The notes beneath the pieces were generated by a model. It saw only the letters and a program-made list of their open reading frames with translations, did not search any database and was not told the origin of the DNA. The position numbers and the translations under genes were made by a program. From Apoderus coryli (Eukaryota > Arthropoda > Insecta > Coleoptera > Attelabidae), in contig OU452200.1 of the NCBI GenBank assembly GCA_911728435.2, positions 27,481,715 through 27,545,714 on the forward strand: a stretch of DNA of 64,000 bases, written 5' to 3'. This document shows positions 1-10,935 of the stretch, piece after piece; the first letter of the stretch is position 1; every line of letters begins with the position of its first letter.

Positions 1-125
1 ACAAAATTGCCCTCATTTTTAATGATAAGTAAAATAAACTTTTCAACTGTTTTTCTAACATCCTTTTCATTGGAATTAGGCATACAACATGATACAGAAA
101 ACATGTCTACAAACTCACGTAGAAT
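1..125 (-). CDS. candidate internal exon of unknown gene
   Basis: On the minus strand a polypyrimidine-rich stretch ending in TAG at about 126 is followed by 41 open codons running off the left edge. The peptide starts ILREFVDMFSV and contains a CC pair and a hydrophobic FILLII stretch. I do not recognise it. It is not obviously the missing half of the dehydrogenase that lies on the same strand to the right. Open length alone is weak evidence in AT-rich DNA, so this could be chance. Confidence 0.2.
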   Translation of the reverse strand, partial: MLREFVDMFSVSCCMPNSNEKDVRKTVEKFILLIIKNEGNF

Positions 126-660
126 CTAAAAATGTAATAAAATATAGAACGTTCTATTTAAAACAACAAAGTCGCCATCAACTTCTGGCAGAACCGAAGG
201 TGTTATGCAGTTGCTATTATGTGATTTGAGTAGACCATATTTAGATGCCGAAATTTTTGAAATTCAATTCAAGGTAGTCTCTGAAATATTCTAATGTGTC
301 ATCACCATAGGAGACCCTGTATATGTTATATAAATAAAATTCATTCTAGACCTGGGCGGAATGAAAATAATATAAATAAGAATATTAATGAAACGCAAGT
401 CTATGAAGATGTAATAACTACCGTGACCAGTCAAGGGTAGGTGCGATTACTATAAAAGAAAAAAAGGTCTGAAAATAATATATATATTATTGTTTTTAGA
501 TCTGAAAGTTATGATTTAAGATCTTATGCTTTTACGGATGAAAAGCATGACAAAAAGGAAGCGGGTGTATTTCATCAGATGAATATGAAAGGTTATATAT
601 CATCTACTTAATACTGCAATTTCATGTGATTAAAACAACGTATTTTTAATTACATTTTAG

Positions 661-1039
661 CATTAACACTTGTCCACTGACTGTAGAAAAGGAAAGTCAA
701 GATGAGCACATAATTAAAGGCAACCGAATTGTGGAGCTAAATTATGTTCTAAATTGGGCAATATCTTTGCAATACAATCACTCCAAAAAGTGCACTCTAG
801 GAAAATTGCAAATAGCTGGAGAAAAATCACGAGGCCAAGGGTTAACCAGCACGATTGTGTTTTCTTGCAATTCATGCAAAAATATTTACCAGTATGACAC
901 CGAAAATCCTGAAAAGGAAAAGTCAGATATAAATATTGGTGCAGTGTGGGGTACTATGGCTTCGGGTAGTACGTATTCTCATACGAGTGAACTTTTTAGT
1001 TGTATGGATATACGTACAATGACTCCTTCTTTATTTTAG
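661..1039 (+). pseudogene. Mutator-like transposase domain fragment
   Basis: A splice-acceptor-like sequence (TTACATTTTAG) ends at 660. The following frame (from 662) reads INTCPLTVEK, then IIKGNRIVELNYVLNWAISLQ, then a stretch with two Cys pairs (CNSC and a nearby KKC) and GAVWGTMASGSTYSH. This order resembles the Mutator-like transposase domain common in insect genomes (KGxRIV...YVL.WA..LQ, C..C, GTxxxGSTYxH), which I judge from memory of the family. A stop follows at 1037-1039. Upstream pieces at about 390-460 and 500-590 are open and bounded by AG/GT, but their phase does not join cleanly to this exon, so I do not claim an intact gene. It is most likely a decayed or domesticated fragment. 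Confidence 0.5.
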
Positions 1040-1087
1040 AATATTTAAAATGAGTTGTATATATAAATAATACAATAAACCTCTTTA

Positions 1088-1255
1088 TTGAAGAAATTTT
1101 CCGAGATGAGTATTTTTGGAAAGAGGTTGCCAAAATTAAAAACATTTTATGGTGATTGTATAGCTCCTGAGATAGTTAGAGACAGAATTGGAAAAGGGAA
1201 ACGATGTATTGACCCAGAATTTATTTTGATATCAATAGAAGCACAAAGGCAAAAA
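1088..1255 (+). pseudogene. possible further fragment of the Mutator-like gene
   Basis: An open stretch of about 55 codons contains IAPEIVRDRIGKGKRCIDPEF (split here as IAPEIVRDRI and GKGKRCIDPEF) before it runs into an A-tract and a GT-rich microsatellite. The PEIV...GKRCIDPEFI pattern resembles the C-terminal tail of some Mutator-like domain proteins, but this is a memory-based guess. It lies 50 bp after the stop of the previous fragment on the same strand, so both may be pieces of one decayed element. Confidence 0.2.
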
Positions 1256-1319
1256 AAAAAGAAGAACTCGCGAAACCTCTCTAACTTTATTGCGAATATA
1301 ATGTTTTTGGAAAAGTGTT

Positions 1320-1640
1320 TGTGTGTGATGGTGTGTGTGTGTCTGTCTGTCTATAAGTCTAAAACAGTTGGATGATTTTTTTAGAAAAATCAGTTTTCAC
1401 ACATAATCGGTTCCTATTTTTCTACTATACTGAAAAAATGTATGTACCATGGGCATCCGTGAAAAAAAAACATAGCTGTAGTCTGCAATATAAAAAATAA
1501 TATTTTATTTAGAAATAAGGCGTGTAGAGAGAACAACTATTGACAAAAAGCTCACAGAAATATTACTTTTACATTGAAATATGGAGAGGTATTCGTGCCT
1601 CGAGGGCAACAGTTTGTTTTAATTGAGCTGGTGTTCTTTC
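1320..1640 (+). repeat. GT/CTGT microsatellite plus dispersed repeat (copy 1)
   Basis: A run of GTGTGTGT and CTGTCTGTCT at 1320-1352 is followed by a module ending near a CTCGAG-GGCAACAGTTTGTTTT stretch at about 1598-1620. The same order, with about 70% similarity by eye, recurs at 13180-13800, where a CTGTCTGTC microsatellite is followed by a module ending CTCGAGTACAACAGTTTATTTT. The shared core includes GACAAAAAG near 1540 and 13735. This is probably a copy of an old dispersed element rather than coding DNA. Confidence 0.5.
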
Positions 1641-2249
1641 GGTTACGACAAAATTATGTTATGTTATTAAGAAAAGTTATTCAAAATGAAAAACTGAGTA
1701 ACAGTACGAAATATTTTGAATTTGATCCTTTTCTTTTTTCTTGTTTGAAAAAAAATCCTTGAATATTTCATGTTTAATTTGAATACCCATTTATAATAAA
1801 TAGTGTTTTATTCATTATCTCTTTCTGAACAACTTTCTTCAAAACATTTTGTACTATCTGCTACCAGAAAGGAAAAAAAAAGAGAAAAAAAGCAAAAATT
1901 CAAAGTAGGTCTAAGATGTTCGCACAGTTACTCAGTTTTTCATTCGGAATAATTTTTCTTAATCACATTTTGTCGTAATTTTAACTGATTGTCTTAAATT
2001 AGTTTCACACCAAGCAGGGCTAGATCAAAGTTAAACTCTAATTTTTTTCAGTTTACTTTTTTCTTGGGGTGTGTTGTCAACACAACATATCAGGCAATAG
2101 TTTCATCTTTTTAAATAAAAATGTATTTTATTATGTTTGAATGTTTTAAATGTGTTTGTAAATATAATGAAAATTGTTTGTTATTTTATTGATATTGACG
2201 TATTGGAATTTGTGTTAGAAAGGAAAGGGAAAAAAAATGTTGTTTCAAC

Positions 2250-2279
2250 CTGAGGAAGTTACTAATTAGTAACGAAACG
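2250..2279 (+). repeat. hammerhead-like core motif, site A
   Basis: The stretch begins CTGAGGA, continues with a perfect 16-bp palindrome GTTACTAATTAGTAAC, and ends GAAACG. That is the order of the hammerhead ribozyme core (CUGANGA, stem II, GAAA). I cannot find convincing stems I and III with a UH cleavage dinucleotide, so catalysis is unproven. It is probably a relic of a mobile element that carries such motifs. Confidence 0.4.
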
Positions 2280-4027
2280 TCGTATGTTATGATTTTAGTT
2301 TGATAGTGACGAAAATAAATATGAATATTTTTATGTAGAGAACTTGTGTAAAGAGGAATTTTTATAAGAACCGAACATCCCAAGAAAAAAGTAACCTGAA
2401 AAAATTAGATTAGCGGTGTTAGAATAATAAAAAAAAAATATGTTAAACTCGTATGATTTTTTGTCTTTTACATGAGCCGTTTCATCGATCCGAGGACACA
2501 CTGTAGTGTGTTATTTTTCTTAGGGAGAGTGAAAGAATGGCTTCCAGCCAAACTCTTACCTTTTGTTGAGATTGTTACTATCATTATAATTGATTTTATA
2601 CCTATTTGTAATTGATTGTAGTGAGAATGATTTCATAATAAATGAATTATATAACTATTTGTTTTATTTATCTGATATAGAATAAAATACCTATATTATG
2701 TACCTATAAATAGTGCCTCATGTCTAATATAAAATAAATATTTTATTTGGATATAATAAATACACCTTACCTATAAATATAAATATTTTTAAAAATATAA
2801 ATTATTTTGAAAAGATTTAAATCTTAATTTTTTAGTAAAAAATCAAAGATACTATTCAAAAAGATTTGAATCATAAATCAAAAATCATTTCCTGAAAACA
2901 AAGTTAAAATCAAAGTAGGTGGGTACCTACCTATTGAAATAAAAAAGTACCTAATTAAATAAAAAATAAAGAAAATTCACACTGATTTGTGAAAGCTCTG
3001 ATTACAATATTATATTTTCGTTTCAATTTTATGTGCTGATTTTATTTCTTAAATTAAATAAAACATAAAATACCTATATACAATGTTCTTATTAGATCGC
3101 AGTAATAATAAGTAAATATCTAAGTAATTTACCTAGGTGTAGCAAAGATTCAAATATCTTTCATAGCATATTTATACAGATCTACTAAGGAATGGGAATC
3201 CATTATAGGCATCTAATTCGCAATATTTAATTCAACGTTGAGAATAATAAAATACCCCGACTAAATCAAAATCCAACTAACAACCTTATAGGTATATCGA
3301 ACATAACTTGCTTATATCTTGTATATAGATATAATACCTAGGTACCAATAATATATTATACTTACAGTCTGTATTACAAACGAATATATGCACAAAAAAG
3401 AATAAAAATAATGATTACCCAAAATAGAAATATTACATTTTAGGGCCACTATGTATTAGTTTTGGCGCCACCTAGTGAGGAGAAGAATATATTAAAATAT
3501 GTTGTAACTTAAGAAATGGATATTTTTAAATGAATACAGCCTTAGGCAACCAAGAATACAACCATACTAGCGGCCATTTTTGTAACTAACCGTTTCAGAT
3601 TCCCCTCTTAAATAGGGAGTCAAGGTCAATGTTTCTTCTCTGATGTACGTTTTCACTATGTTCGCGCGTTGATGATATATTTATATTTGGTTTTTATTTC
3701 GTCAGTAAATCAGTAATTTTATGTTTTACGTTGTATTATTACGAAGATATTTTTTATTATTTAGTAGATATAAATGAAGCAAAAGCAATATTATTTGACC
3801 AGGGTATGGAAGTATGAAATTGATTTATATTATTGTCTTATTTAAGAACAAACTAACTGACAGACCTTGATATTCAACTAGTGTTATATATTTCAAGATC
3901 CAACATTTTAACAGCTTATGCTACATTTTTAGATTATAATATTGCTATAAAATTAGAACTTTGTTATTACTTATAGATTTTGAAATATTAAAAATTTTTA
4001 AACAAAGACAATTTATTTCTAATTTTT

Positions 4028-4059
4028 CTGAAGAAGCTGAAAAGATGATCAGCGAAACG
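4028..4059 (+). repeat. hammerhead-like core motif, site B
   Basis: CTGAAGA is followed by a stem in which GCTGA pairs with TCAGC around an 8-nt loop, then GAAACG. The layout matches site A at 2250 but the stem bases differ and still pair. Flanking DNA has no recognisable gene. Stems I and III are not evident. Confidence 0.4.
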
Positions 4060-4378
4060 ACAGGTACTGTAAATGACTTTATCCCAAGGTATTATTTCTA
4101 TAAGTTTAATTACCTGTGGAAGTTTTCTGTTTAAAATATTATGTTAAGATATTTAAATATTAAAATTTGACAAACTTAATTATTACATTTGATTATTTAA
4201 AAAGGTTAGTTGGTTTCATAGGAAAAAAAGTATATTTTCAAAGTAAATTGTTATTCTCAACCTAGTAGTGATGAGAGATGATTTGTGCAGCATTTCATCT
4301 TCCGGAAACCATCACTAACTTCTTAGTTTAATAAGTAGCATTGTTGAAAGCTAAGAAATAGTGGGTGAATTAACTTAC

Positions 4379-4550
4379 GTGTTGATATTCTCTTCAGTCT
4401 CATCAACTACAGATACGATAGTTAGAATTCCAGCATTGTTGACTAAGAGGTCAATTGGTGCCACCGACTTCAAAGCTGCATCTGTCGCATTCCAATCTCT
4501 CAAATCCACTTGCATAGCTTCAACGGACGGATATTCTCTTTTAAGTTGAA
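4379..4550 (-). CDS. DCXR-like short-chain dehydrogenase, exon 3
   Basis: This exon encodes the end of the NADPH-binding half of an SDR. It reads QLKREYPSVEAMQVDL, then DW.AT..ALKSV, then PIDLLVNNAG, the classical NNAG motif. The cofactor-facing VDLRDW and the PIDLLVNNAG spacing closely match the L-xylulose reductase (dicarbonyl/L-xylulose reductase, DCXR) subfamily. The acceptor is TTTTAG at 4551-4556 and the donor is GTAAGT beginning at 4378 (minus strand). The phase (one base donated by exon 2 plus TT) gives a smooth NLFQLKREY join. The YxxxK catalytic exon(s) were not found between 4378 and the left edge, so the rest of the gene should be outside the window. Confidence 0.85.
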
Positions 4551-4779
4551 CTAAAAGATACTATTTACATACAGGGCGTGTTAACTAACAGATGTTTTAA
4601 TCTAAATCTGTCCCTACTACTTATCTGAAGCTGCGATAAAATACATCATTAGTATGTGTAGAGGCCGCTAAAAGCTTTAGGAAGAGTCATTTTATTATAG
4701 AATTTCACCCATGACATAAAACACCAACAATCTATGGTAGTTAGGTATTGTAAATATATACAAGGTTCGTAGGTCATCG

Positions 4780-5335
4780 GAAAAATTTGTCAAATCCCGA
4801 TTTTCGATTTGTTTTATTTCAATGAAACTTTTTTGTTGAAAAGGCTAAGAATTACAAATCAAATTAAATGGTCAAATGAATGACCATTAACTTCCTGAGA
4901 ATAAGCAAGACGAACCTATATTCTCGTAAGACTTCTGTCAGGGTTTGTAGATATATTTGTTGTATTTCGGGTCTAATTTTATTCTTCAAGTCTTAAACAT
5001 TTTCCGGTTTATTGAAATAGGCTTTGGATTTCAGATAACCCTATAGATCTAATAAGGTTAGGTGTGGTCTCGATAAAACCTCTCCGTCCTCTCCACATAT
5101 TTGGGAGAGTGTTGTTGGAACCATATCGAATTTGCTTGGAAATTTGAGTTTTCATAATAATTCTGATAAAGAGCAGTTAAACAAGGTACTATGGAATTTT
5201 GAAGTAGGTCTAAATAAATTTGGGAGTTAATTGTTCCAACAAAAACAAAATAACGACCCACAAATGAGGTATCCACAATTCCGACCCATACGGTTACTTG
5301 CTGGGGAAATTCTGTAGTACTTTCCATATTCCAGT
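4780..5335 (-). pseudogene. decayed mariner-like transposase (DUF4817 type)
   Basis: The minus strand carries the second half of a mariner-like transposase of the kind often annotated as DUF4817-containing in insects. The frame at 5058-5327 gives VTVWVGIVDTSFVGRYFVFVG, then a YLDLLQNSIVPCLTALY-like stretch, then IWFQQHSP where the family has the catalytic Asp (xxFQQDGAPPH). Here the Asp position reads His, so the active site is lost. Beyond stops and frame changes the C-terminal signature continues at 4880-5050 (NPKPISINRK, IKLDPKYNKYIYKP, GSSCLFSGS). No clear terminal repeats remain. It lies in the intron between exons 2 and 3 of the dehydrogenase gene. Confidence 0.7.
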
Positions 5336-6009
5336 GTAGTATTCCTTCGACACATTCAAAAAAAAATGTGCCTGATATTTTGTTTTGAATAAATACCGCC
5401 GAGTAAAAATAGAAAAAAGTCGGTATGAAGTCCTTATGGGATACCGAGCAAGAGGAGTGAATTATATTTTACTGGCTATCAAAGTATGTGAAGAAATATG
5501 TCAACAATCGCCAGAACTAAGAGCTGAATAGCAGGATCGAAATAAAGCGAAAGTTGCACTACGATTTAAGTTCTTCTTTTTAAGTCAGTCTTTATGAGTG
5601 GATTATTACACAAATATTTATAATAGAAATATGTGTATTTTTTTATTTTCTTTCCAGATATTAACTGCAGTAATACTCAGTAAAAATGATGCAAATTGAA
5701 ACTAGATAACTTTAAATTTCAAATTAAAAACGTCGTGAAGATTCCCAAGGAAAAGACTGATTAAATTCTATAGCCTTACATATATATTAGTTGACATGAA
5801 ATGTGAATAATGATTAATTCTAAACAATCAAAAATATTTTGAAATATGAAATTACGCAATAAATTTAACACAATTTTGTATCACATTGAGCAAATATTAT
5901 CTACATATACTCGTATAAGGCCGATAAGCTTCTAATTGCCACATTCAGTAATCGAAAAATAGACACATGCTTTTTAAAACCTAAAACAAATTGTTATAAG
6001 GCCTATTGT

Positions 6010-6450
6010 AATGTTTAATAAAAAGCGGTAACGAAACAGAATTTTAATAATAATTATTATTATTATTATATTGTTTTCTATATTTCCAATAAACTAACGT
6101 AGCAAACTAACTACTTTATTGAAAAATTAAATTTTTTTTTGCCAGAGCTGGGATTCGAACTTCCGCATGCGAAGCGAACGCTCTACCAATGTGTTAAAGT
6201 ACTCAATTACTTTATATTACATTCTAATAAGAATATAGATTCCAACTACCTTACTGGTGAAATTTTAAACGGAATTTTCTCGGCAGGACTTAAACGATTC
6301 AACCAAAAACTAATGGGTTCATCCTAGGACTCCCCCAAACTCATATACCAAAATTTAGCTCAATTGGTTTGGCCGCTATCATGGTAGAAATACTTCCATC
6401 TGGAAATGGTCTTAATCGTCTCAGGGAACTTCAAAATGGTGATATCCGTC
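6010..6450 (-). repeat. dispersed repeat with tRNA-like module (copy 1)
   Basis: On the minus strand this stretch contains TGGTAGAGCG, then TTCGCTTCGCATGCGGAA, then GTTCGAATCCC and AGCTCTGG, which looks like the D arm, anticodon arm and B box of a tRNA. It is followed by a T-run, an AAT-rich tail and CTGTTTCGTTACCG. An inverted copy lies at 38690-39270 on the plus strand with the same flanking sequence (GAGTTTGG.GGAGTCCTAG.ATGAACCC). The acceptor stem is absent, so it is not a tRNA gene. A tRNA-derived SINE, or a larger element that captured a tRNA-like segment, is plausible. Confidence 0.5.
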
Positions 6451-6879
6451 TTTATCTCAAATTTGACTTTCCCGCAAACAGTTAAATTTTACATGCAATA
6501 AAGGAAATATGACAAGATTACCATTTAAATCAAATAAGTAGAAGAAACATTATAATTACTACAACTTATTAGTCAACCTAATTCTATTACATTTCTGAAT
6601 TTTACTATTTAAAATAAGCAACTGATATTATGTTAATATTGGCAATATTATCCAATGTGTCACAATGGATATCTGAATACTGCTGTAGATTTTTTTAAAA
6701 TTTCCTACATATATTCAAAAACTAATATTTAAATGAGAATAACTTCAAACTGCGAACGCAAAGCATTTTGAAAAAATAAAACTAATCATTAACATTATAT
6801 ATTTAATATAACAAATTAGTTTATTAAAAAATATATTAATTTGTTTTAAAAATTATTATCATTTATATTTTTAGCTCAC

Positions 6880-6960
6880 ATAAATTTTCTTGAGATTTGT
6901 CAAATGTTATGACTGTTGCTCCACATTTCAACAAGTGTGTAACAATTGTCTTTCCAATAC
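6880..6960 (-). CDS. DCXR-like short-chain dehydrogenase, exon 2
   Basis: This 81-bp exon encodes GIGKTIVTHLLKCGATVITF followed by DKSQENL. It completes the TGGAAGIG (TGxxxGxG) cofactor-binding motif begun in exon 1 and forms beta-2 of the Rossmann fold. The minus-strand acceptor is TTTTAAG and the donor is GTGAGC starting at 6879. The exon ends with one base of a codon, which joins in frame to exon 3 at 4550. Confidence 0.85.
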
Positions 6961-7145
6961 CTTAAAAGAAACAAAAATAAATTTCAAATATATATATTAT
7001 ATGTATTAGCATAAGCTGGTAAATGACGCTAAAAGCAAGGCGTGAAAAGTCTGTTTTAGGTAAAACATAATATAAATTCCTCAAATATTTGTGGACTTTT
7101 GACTCTAATCTCAAAAACATAATAATATTATTTCTTGTTGTTATA

Positions 7146-8414
7146 CGAGGGTTGCCTTTTATATTTCGGGATTGGGGAACCCTGGTGTTGTAATCTGGCA
7201 ACTGACAGCCCTATCGTAAAGTTGAATATTTTTGAGGTTATACCTACATGAACGGTTTGACATACGAGCGCTATTTATGTTGTTTACAGTAACTTAAAAG
7301 ATTCATTTCGGCCCAAAAATGGAATTAAATCGTGAACAATTTCGTGCGAATATTTTTTCCAACTTTCGACGTGGATTAACTCAGCAACAGTGCATGGATG
7401 AACTTAATTCAATTTTTGGCGATGAAGCTACATCAAGGACCAGTGTTTATCGATGGTACGGTGAATTCAATCGTGGTCGTAGTTCACTCCAAGACGAATT
7501 CGTCGTCCAAAATCAGCTGTTGTTCCGAAAACCATTGATGCTGTGCGCGAGCTGATATTGCAAGATCGTCATGTGACCTATCAAGAGATTAGTGGGACCA
7601 GCATACATTCCATATTGCATAAACATTTGACTGTCAAAAAAATTAGTTCGCGTTGGATCCCACACCATTTGTCAATCGCTCAAAAAAAGGCTCGTGTCGA
7701 TTGGTCGAAAGAAATGCTCAAAAAATACGACCGCGGTGCTTCGAAACACGTCTATGACATCGTGACAGGTGATGAATCGTGGATTTACGCGTATGAGCCC
7801 GAAAGTAATCAGCGGTCGACTGTATGGGTGTTTCAAGATGAGCCAAATCCAACCAAAGGTGTTCGCGCACGAAGCATTTCCAAGCAAATGGTCGCCTATT
7901 TTTTCGGAAAAACTGGACATGTCGCAACCGTACCACTAGAACAACGCAGAACGCAGTCAATTCTGAGTGGTACACAACCATTTGTTTGGCAGTTGTCTTC
8001 CAGGAAATCAGGAAAACCAACCGCCGAAGACGGATCACTCTTCACCACGAAAATGCAAGCTCTCACATATCGGCTCAACAACTGCATTTTTGAGCACCCA
8101 AAACATCGATTTGATGAGTTATCCGCCGTATAGTCCTGACTTGGCACCGAACGACTTCTTTTTATTCCCGTAGGTAAAAATCAAAACTGAGAGATCAACG
8201 TTTGTTCGACACCTGAAGAAGCGGTTGCTGCATTCAGAATGCATGTTTTGGAGAAACCTCAATCAGAGTGGCAAAAGTGCTTCCACAATTGGTTCGAACG
8301 CATGCAAAAGTGTATAGATCTTCATGCGGAATATTCTGAAAAACAATAAAGTGATTTTCGATGAATAATATTTGTTTTTGTTCTCTAATCCCGAAATATA
8401 AATGGCAACCCCCG
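7146..8414 (+). mobile_element. mariner element, full-length but inactive
   Basis: The element is 1269 bp. Its left end CGAGGGTTGCC.TTTATATTT and right end (reverse complement CGGGGGTTGCC.TTTATATTT) form terminal inverted repeats of about 30 bp, each reaching TTTCGGGATT. The left flank is TA; the right flank is AATA, so the TA duplication is slightly eroded. It encloses a broken transposase gene (7319-8349). It is inserted in the intron between exons 1 and 2 of the dehydrogenase gene. Confidence 0.9.
7319..8349 (+). pseudogene. mariner transposase, frameshifted
   Basis: The transposase starts MELNREQFRANIFSNF and keeps the N-terminal helix-turn-helix region (LTQQQCMDELNSIFGDEA, SRTSVYRWYGEFNRG). 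A frameshift near 7500 moves the reading to the frame from 7543 (RRPKSAVVPKTIDAVRELIL is recovered one base over). A few codons are missing before SGTSIHSILH. The first catalytic Asp is present in TGDESWIY. A second frameshift falls at about 7940-7965. At the second catalytic Asp, codon 8049-8051 is GAA (Glu) in HHENASSH. The third Asp is present in YSPDLAPNDFF. A stop follows at FLFP and the tail (AAFRMHVL, ECFxNWFERMQKCIDLH-like) continues out of frame to TAA at 8347-8349. The family is 340-350 residues, DD34D. The gene is dead. Confidence 0.85.
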
Positions 8415-10028
8415 AATAATTTCAGGACACACTCATCCATCATAAAATATATTACTACTATTTTGATTTTATAAAATTATTGAAAACAAAAGCACGTACA
8501 TCATGGCTACATTTTCTACTTTTTTTCATCACATATTATCGCATGCAGAATTAAAACTTGCATCTTATCAAAGTAAAATTTACAGAGAGTTTCATTTGAG
8601 AAAATCATGTTACTCTCATTTATTTAATTAAATGGCTATAAATCTTAGTTACTAATTGTGAACAGCCTGTATAACTTAAAAGATGATTGTTTGCATCAAT
8701 AAGTTAATATGAAAGCTAGTTGTCATCAGTCTAAAGAGTTTTTCTTAAAATTTAAACTACATCGAAATATTAATTTTTTACCAAGGCTTTAAATTTTCAC
8801 AAATACCAACACCTGTGTATGTATCTATTCTAGTTTTGATATATAGGAAACAAAAAAAACAAATTAACTATCATGAATTAATCCAATAAAATTTATATTA
8901 TTTAACTTAAACATTTATATCCTTTTCACTAATTTATATAACATATGCTTGTGTTTAGTAGCAAAATAGAAATGTAACAAAAATGTGGAAAAAGCGTATT
9001 CAAATCTGATAGAAGTTAAACTTTTTTTTATGAGACACTCGATATTTGTTACATATCTTCAGAACACTAAAAATAAATGAACATGGATTTGGTACTCCAT
9101 AATAAAAGGGACAAATTCTTTGGTATAGTAGTTGACTTTGAAAAGGAAAGTTTCCTTGTCTAATGCAGTTGAGATGTGATAAATTATATATTTAAATTTC
9201 CACTTTCTTTTTGGAGTACCGTAGGATAACTGTTTATGTGCTTGCGTTTTCGTCTAGAACCATTAACAAACATTGACGTTTTAGTATTTAGTCAACTTTT
9301 ACATAATTTTAAGAAAATTATTTGTAAACATTATTTTGTGAGTATATTTGATTATATATCTGAATATATTTGGAATAGTCATAATAACGCCAACAATTTT
9401 CATTGGTAAAAATGTAACCTGAAGAAGTCAAAAAGAGTCGCCGTACAAAAAAAAATGTGCCTAACACATTTCAATTTTTTTTTTAATAATTAATCGATCG
9501 ACATTAATCTATATTGTTGAATCGTCTTATAAAAACAATATGTTAAATAAATTTTCTATTATTTTAAAATGTTCTTTAATCTTTTAAGTTTTATTTCTTG
9601 TAAAACTTAAGTTACGTGTTAATGGTAATATCCCTTTCCATTTTGCAGAAAAATGTGTATATAAACTTCCTTAATTTAGAGCTGAAAGGAGAAAATAAAC
9701 ATTAACACGTCTAAGAATTGAACTTAGTTTATTAACATCGTCAAGACAAGAAAAAATTTAATATTGATCATATACCTACATGTGTTAACTAACAAAAGAA
9801 ACTAACTAAAAATATGTTATGATGAATTAGATCATAAATCTTTAAAAAAAATAGTAACAATACTTATGCTTAAATATAATATTTACACAATGCTATTAGT
9901 TTAATTTTACTAATTTATTTAGTTATTATTCAGTTAAAAATCTGTTGTTTATATCTTTTTATCTAGATATGTAAGTAAATAAAGAAATAGGAAAACATTT
10001 AAATTAAAAAAATCCAGGAATTACATAC
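8415..10028. other. intronic AT-rich DNA, no gene seen
   Basis: This is part of the first intron of the dehydrogenase gene. It is AT-rich with short poly-A/T runs. A degraded hammerhead-like string (CTGAAGAAGTC then GAGTCGCCG) lies near 9419. No coding exon or terminal repeat is recognisable. Confidence 0.5.
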
Positions 10029-10080
10029 CAGCAGCACCTCCTGTAACCAACGCGCGTTTTCCTGTAAAACTTATGTCCAT
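10029..10080 (-). CDS. DCXR-like short-chain dehydrogenase, exon 1 (start)
   Basis: The start codon is at 10080-10078. The exon encodes MDISFTGKRALVTGGAAG, the N-terminus of a DCXR-like SDR (family pattern M.ISF.GKRALVTG). Its last base plus GT from exon 2 completes Gly of the TGxxxGxG NADPH-binding motif. The donor is GTATGT starting at 10028. Together exons 1-3 give about 101 residues of an expected 240-250. DCXR enzymes reduce L-xylulose and alpha-dicarbonyls with NADPH; that role is inferred by family. Catalytic Ser, Tyr and Lys are not in this window. Confidence 0.85.
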
Positions 10081-10811
10081 TTTATTGAATACTTCAATCT
10101 AACACATGAATTTCAAATAAACACTTGCAAGCGAAAAAAAAAGTTTACGGTTGTCTATTTTATATCAAAACTTCATATGATATATACGATATACCAATTT
10201 TTGATTATACAGAATGAAACAATAAGAAATACATTTATTATAATATTATTTGTAATTGATAAGGTAATAAAATGGATTGACTTTTGTCAAATATGGCAAA
10301 TGTTGAAACCTTTGTGTAGGACATGCATCTATATTTAACCTATGTATCAAGACTTTGGTTCGTGGGCGATAGAACAAGGGATTCTGTCTTATTGGTCTTA
10401 ACAATTAATATTCTTTCTGGACGATGGCGTTGCGGTGGAGTAACATAATAATATGTCTGTGACAGAGGCGAATTCTCGGCTGCGCTGTGATATTCCACTT
10501 AGTCCTCAAAATTATGTAACTTATTGAATTTAAACTAAGTAATATTTATCGTAGATTTTTATGAATGAGGATTGACGTAAAATTACAGGCATATCGATTG
10601 TATGCAGTTATTGCTTTTGGTACCTACACCGTGATGAGTTAAATTACAGAGATGGTTTCACCATGTCTAATACTGTCAAAAAGTTGGCTAGATAAGCTTG
10701 TACAAACCAAAAAAGAGGATTAATTTCTGCTAAATCAAACAAGTTAAGTAAAAGCAGGTAAAATTTAGTGGGATCACAATTTTATTTATAGGTATTTTAA
10801 ATTATATATCA
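10081..10811. other. region upstream of the dehydrogenase gene
   Basis: It holds the probable 5' UTR and promoter of the minus-strand dehydrogenase gene. No clear TATA box or initiator can be singled out in AT-rich DNA. Nothing coding was recognised. Confidence 0.3.
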
Positions 10812-10935
10812 CTTTCTTTGTTTGGAATTGGGACTTCTTGTGCGGCCATCGTTTGTGTACTGTGTTTCTATGCCCGGTGAAACACAGTACACAAACGATG
10901 GCCGCACAAGAAGTCACAACTCCAAACCAAGAAAG
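10812..10935. repeat. foldback: 57-bp arms, 10-bp loop
   Basis: The arms 10812-10868 and 10879-10935 are reverse complements with only a few mismatches, separated by TATGCCCGGT. The inner arm reads GGCCATCGTTTGTGTACTGT. Just to the right is GCTCACGCTAGATGTCGCC, which recurs as GCTCACACTAGATGTCGCC near 30049, and CACCGGGCAT-type sequence occurs at both places. It is therefore probably a rearranged copy of a dispersed element. Confidence 0.7.

Noticed and set aside
4361..4549. Plus-strand frame of 62 codons
   Set aside because: It is the antisense of dehydrogenase exon 3, which has NNAG and proper splice sites.
7672..8147. Three overlapping minus-strand frames of 80-106 codons inside the mariner
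   Set aside because: They are antisense shadows of the plus-strand transposase; the plus strand carries the family motifs.
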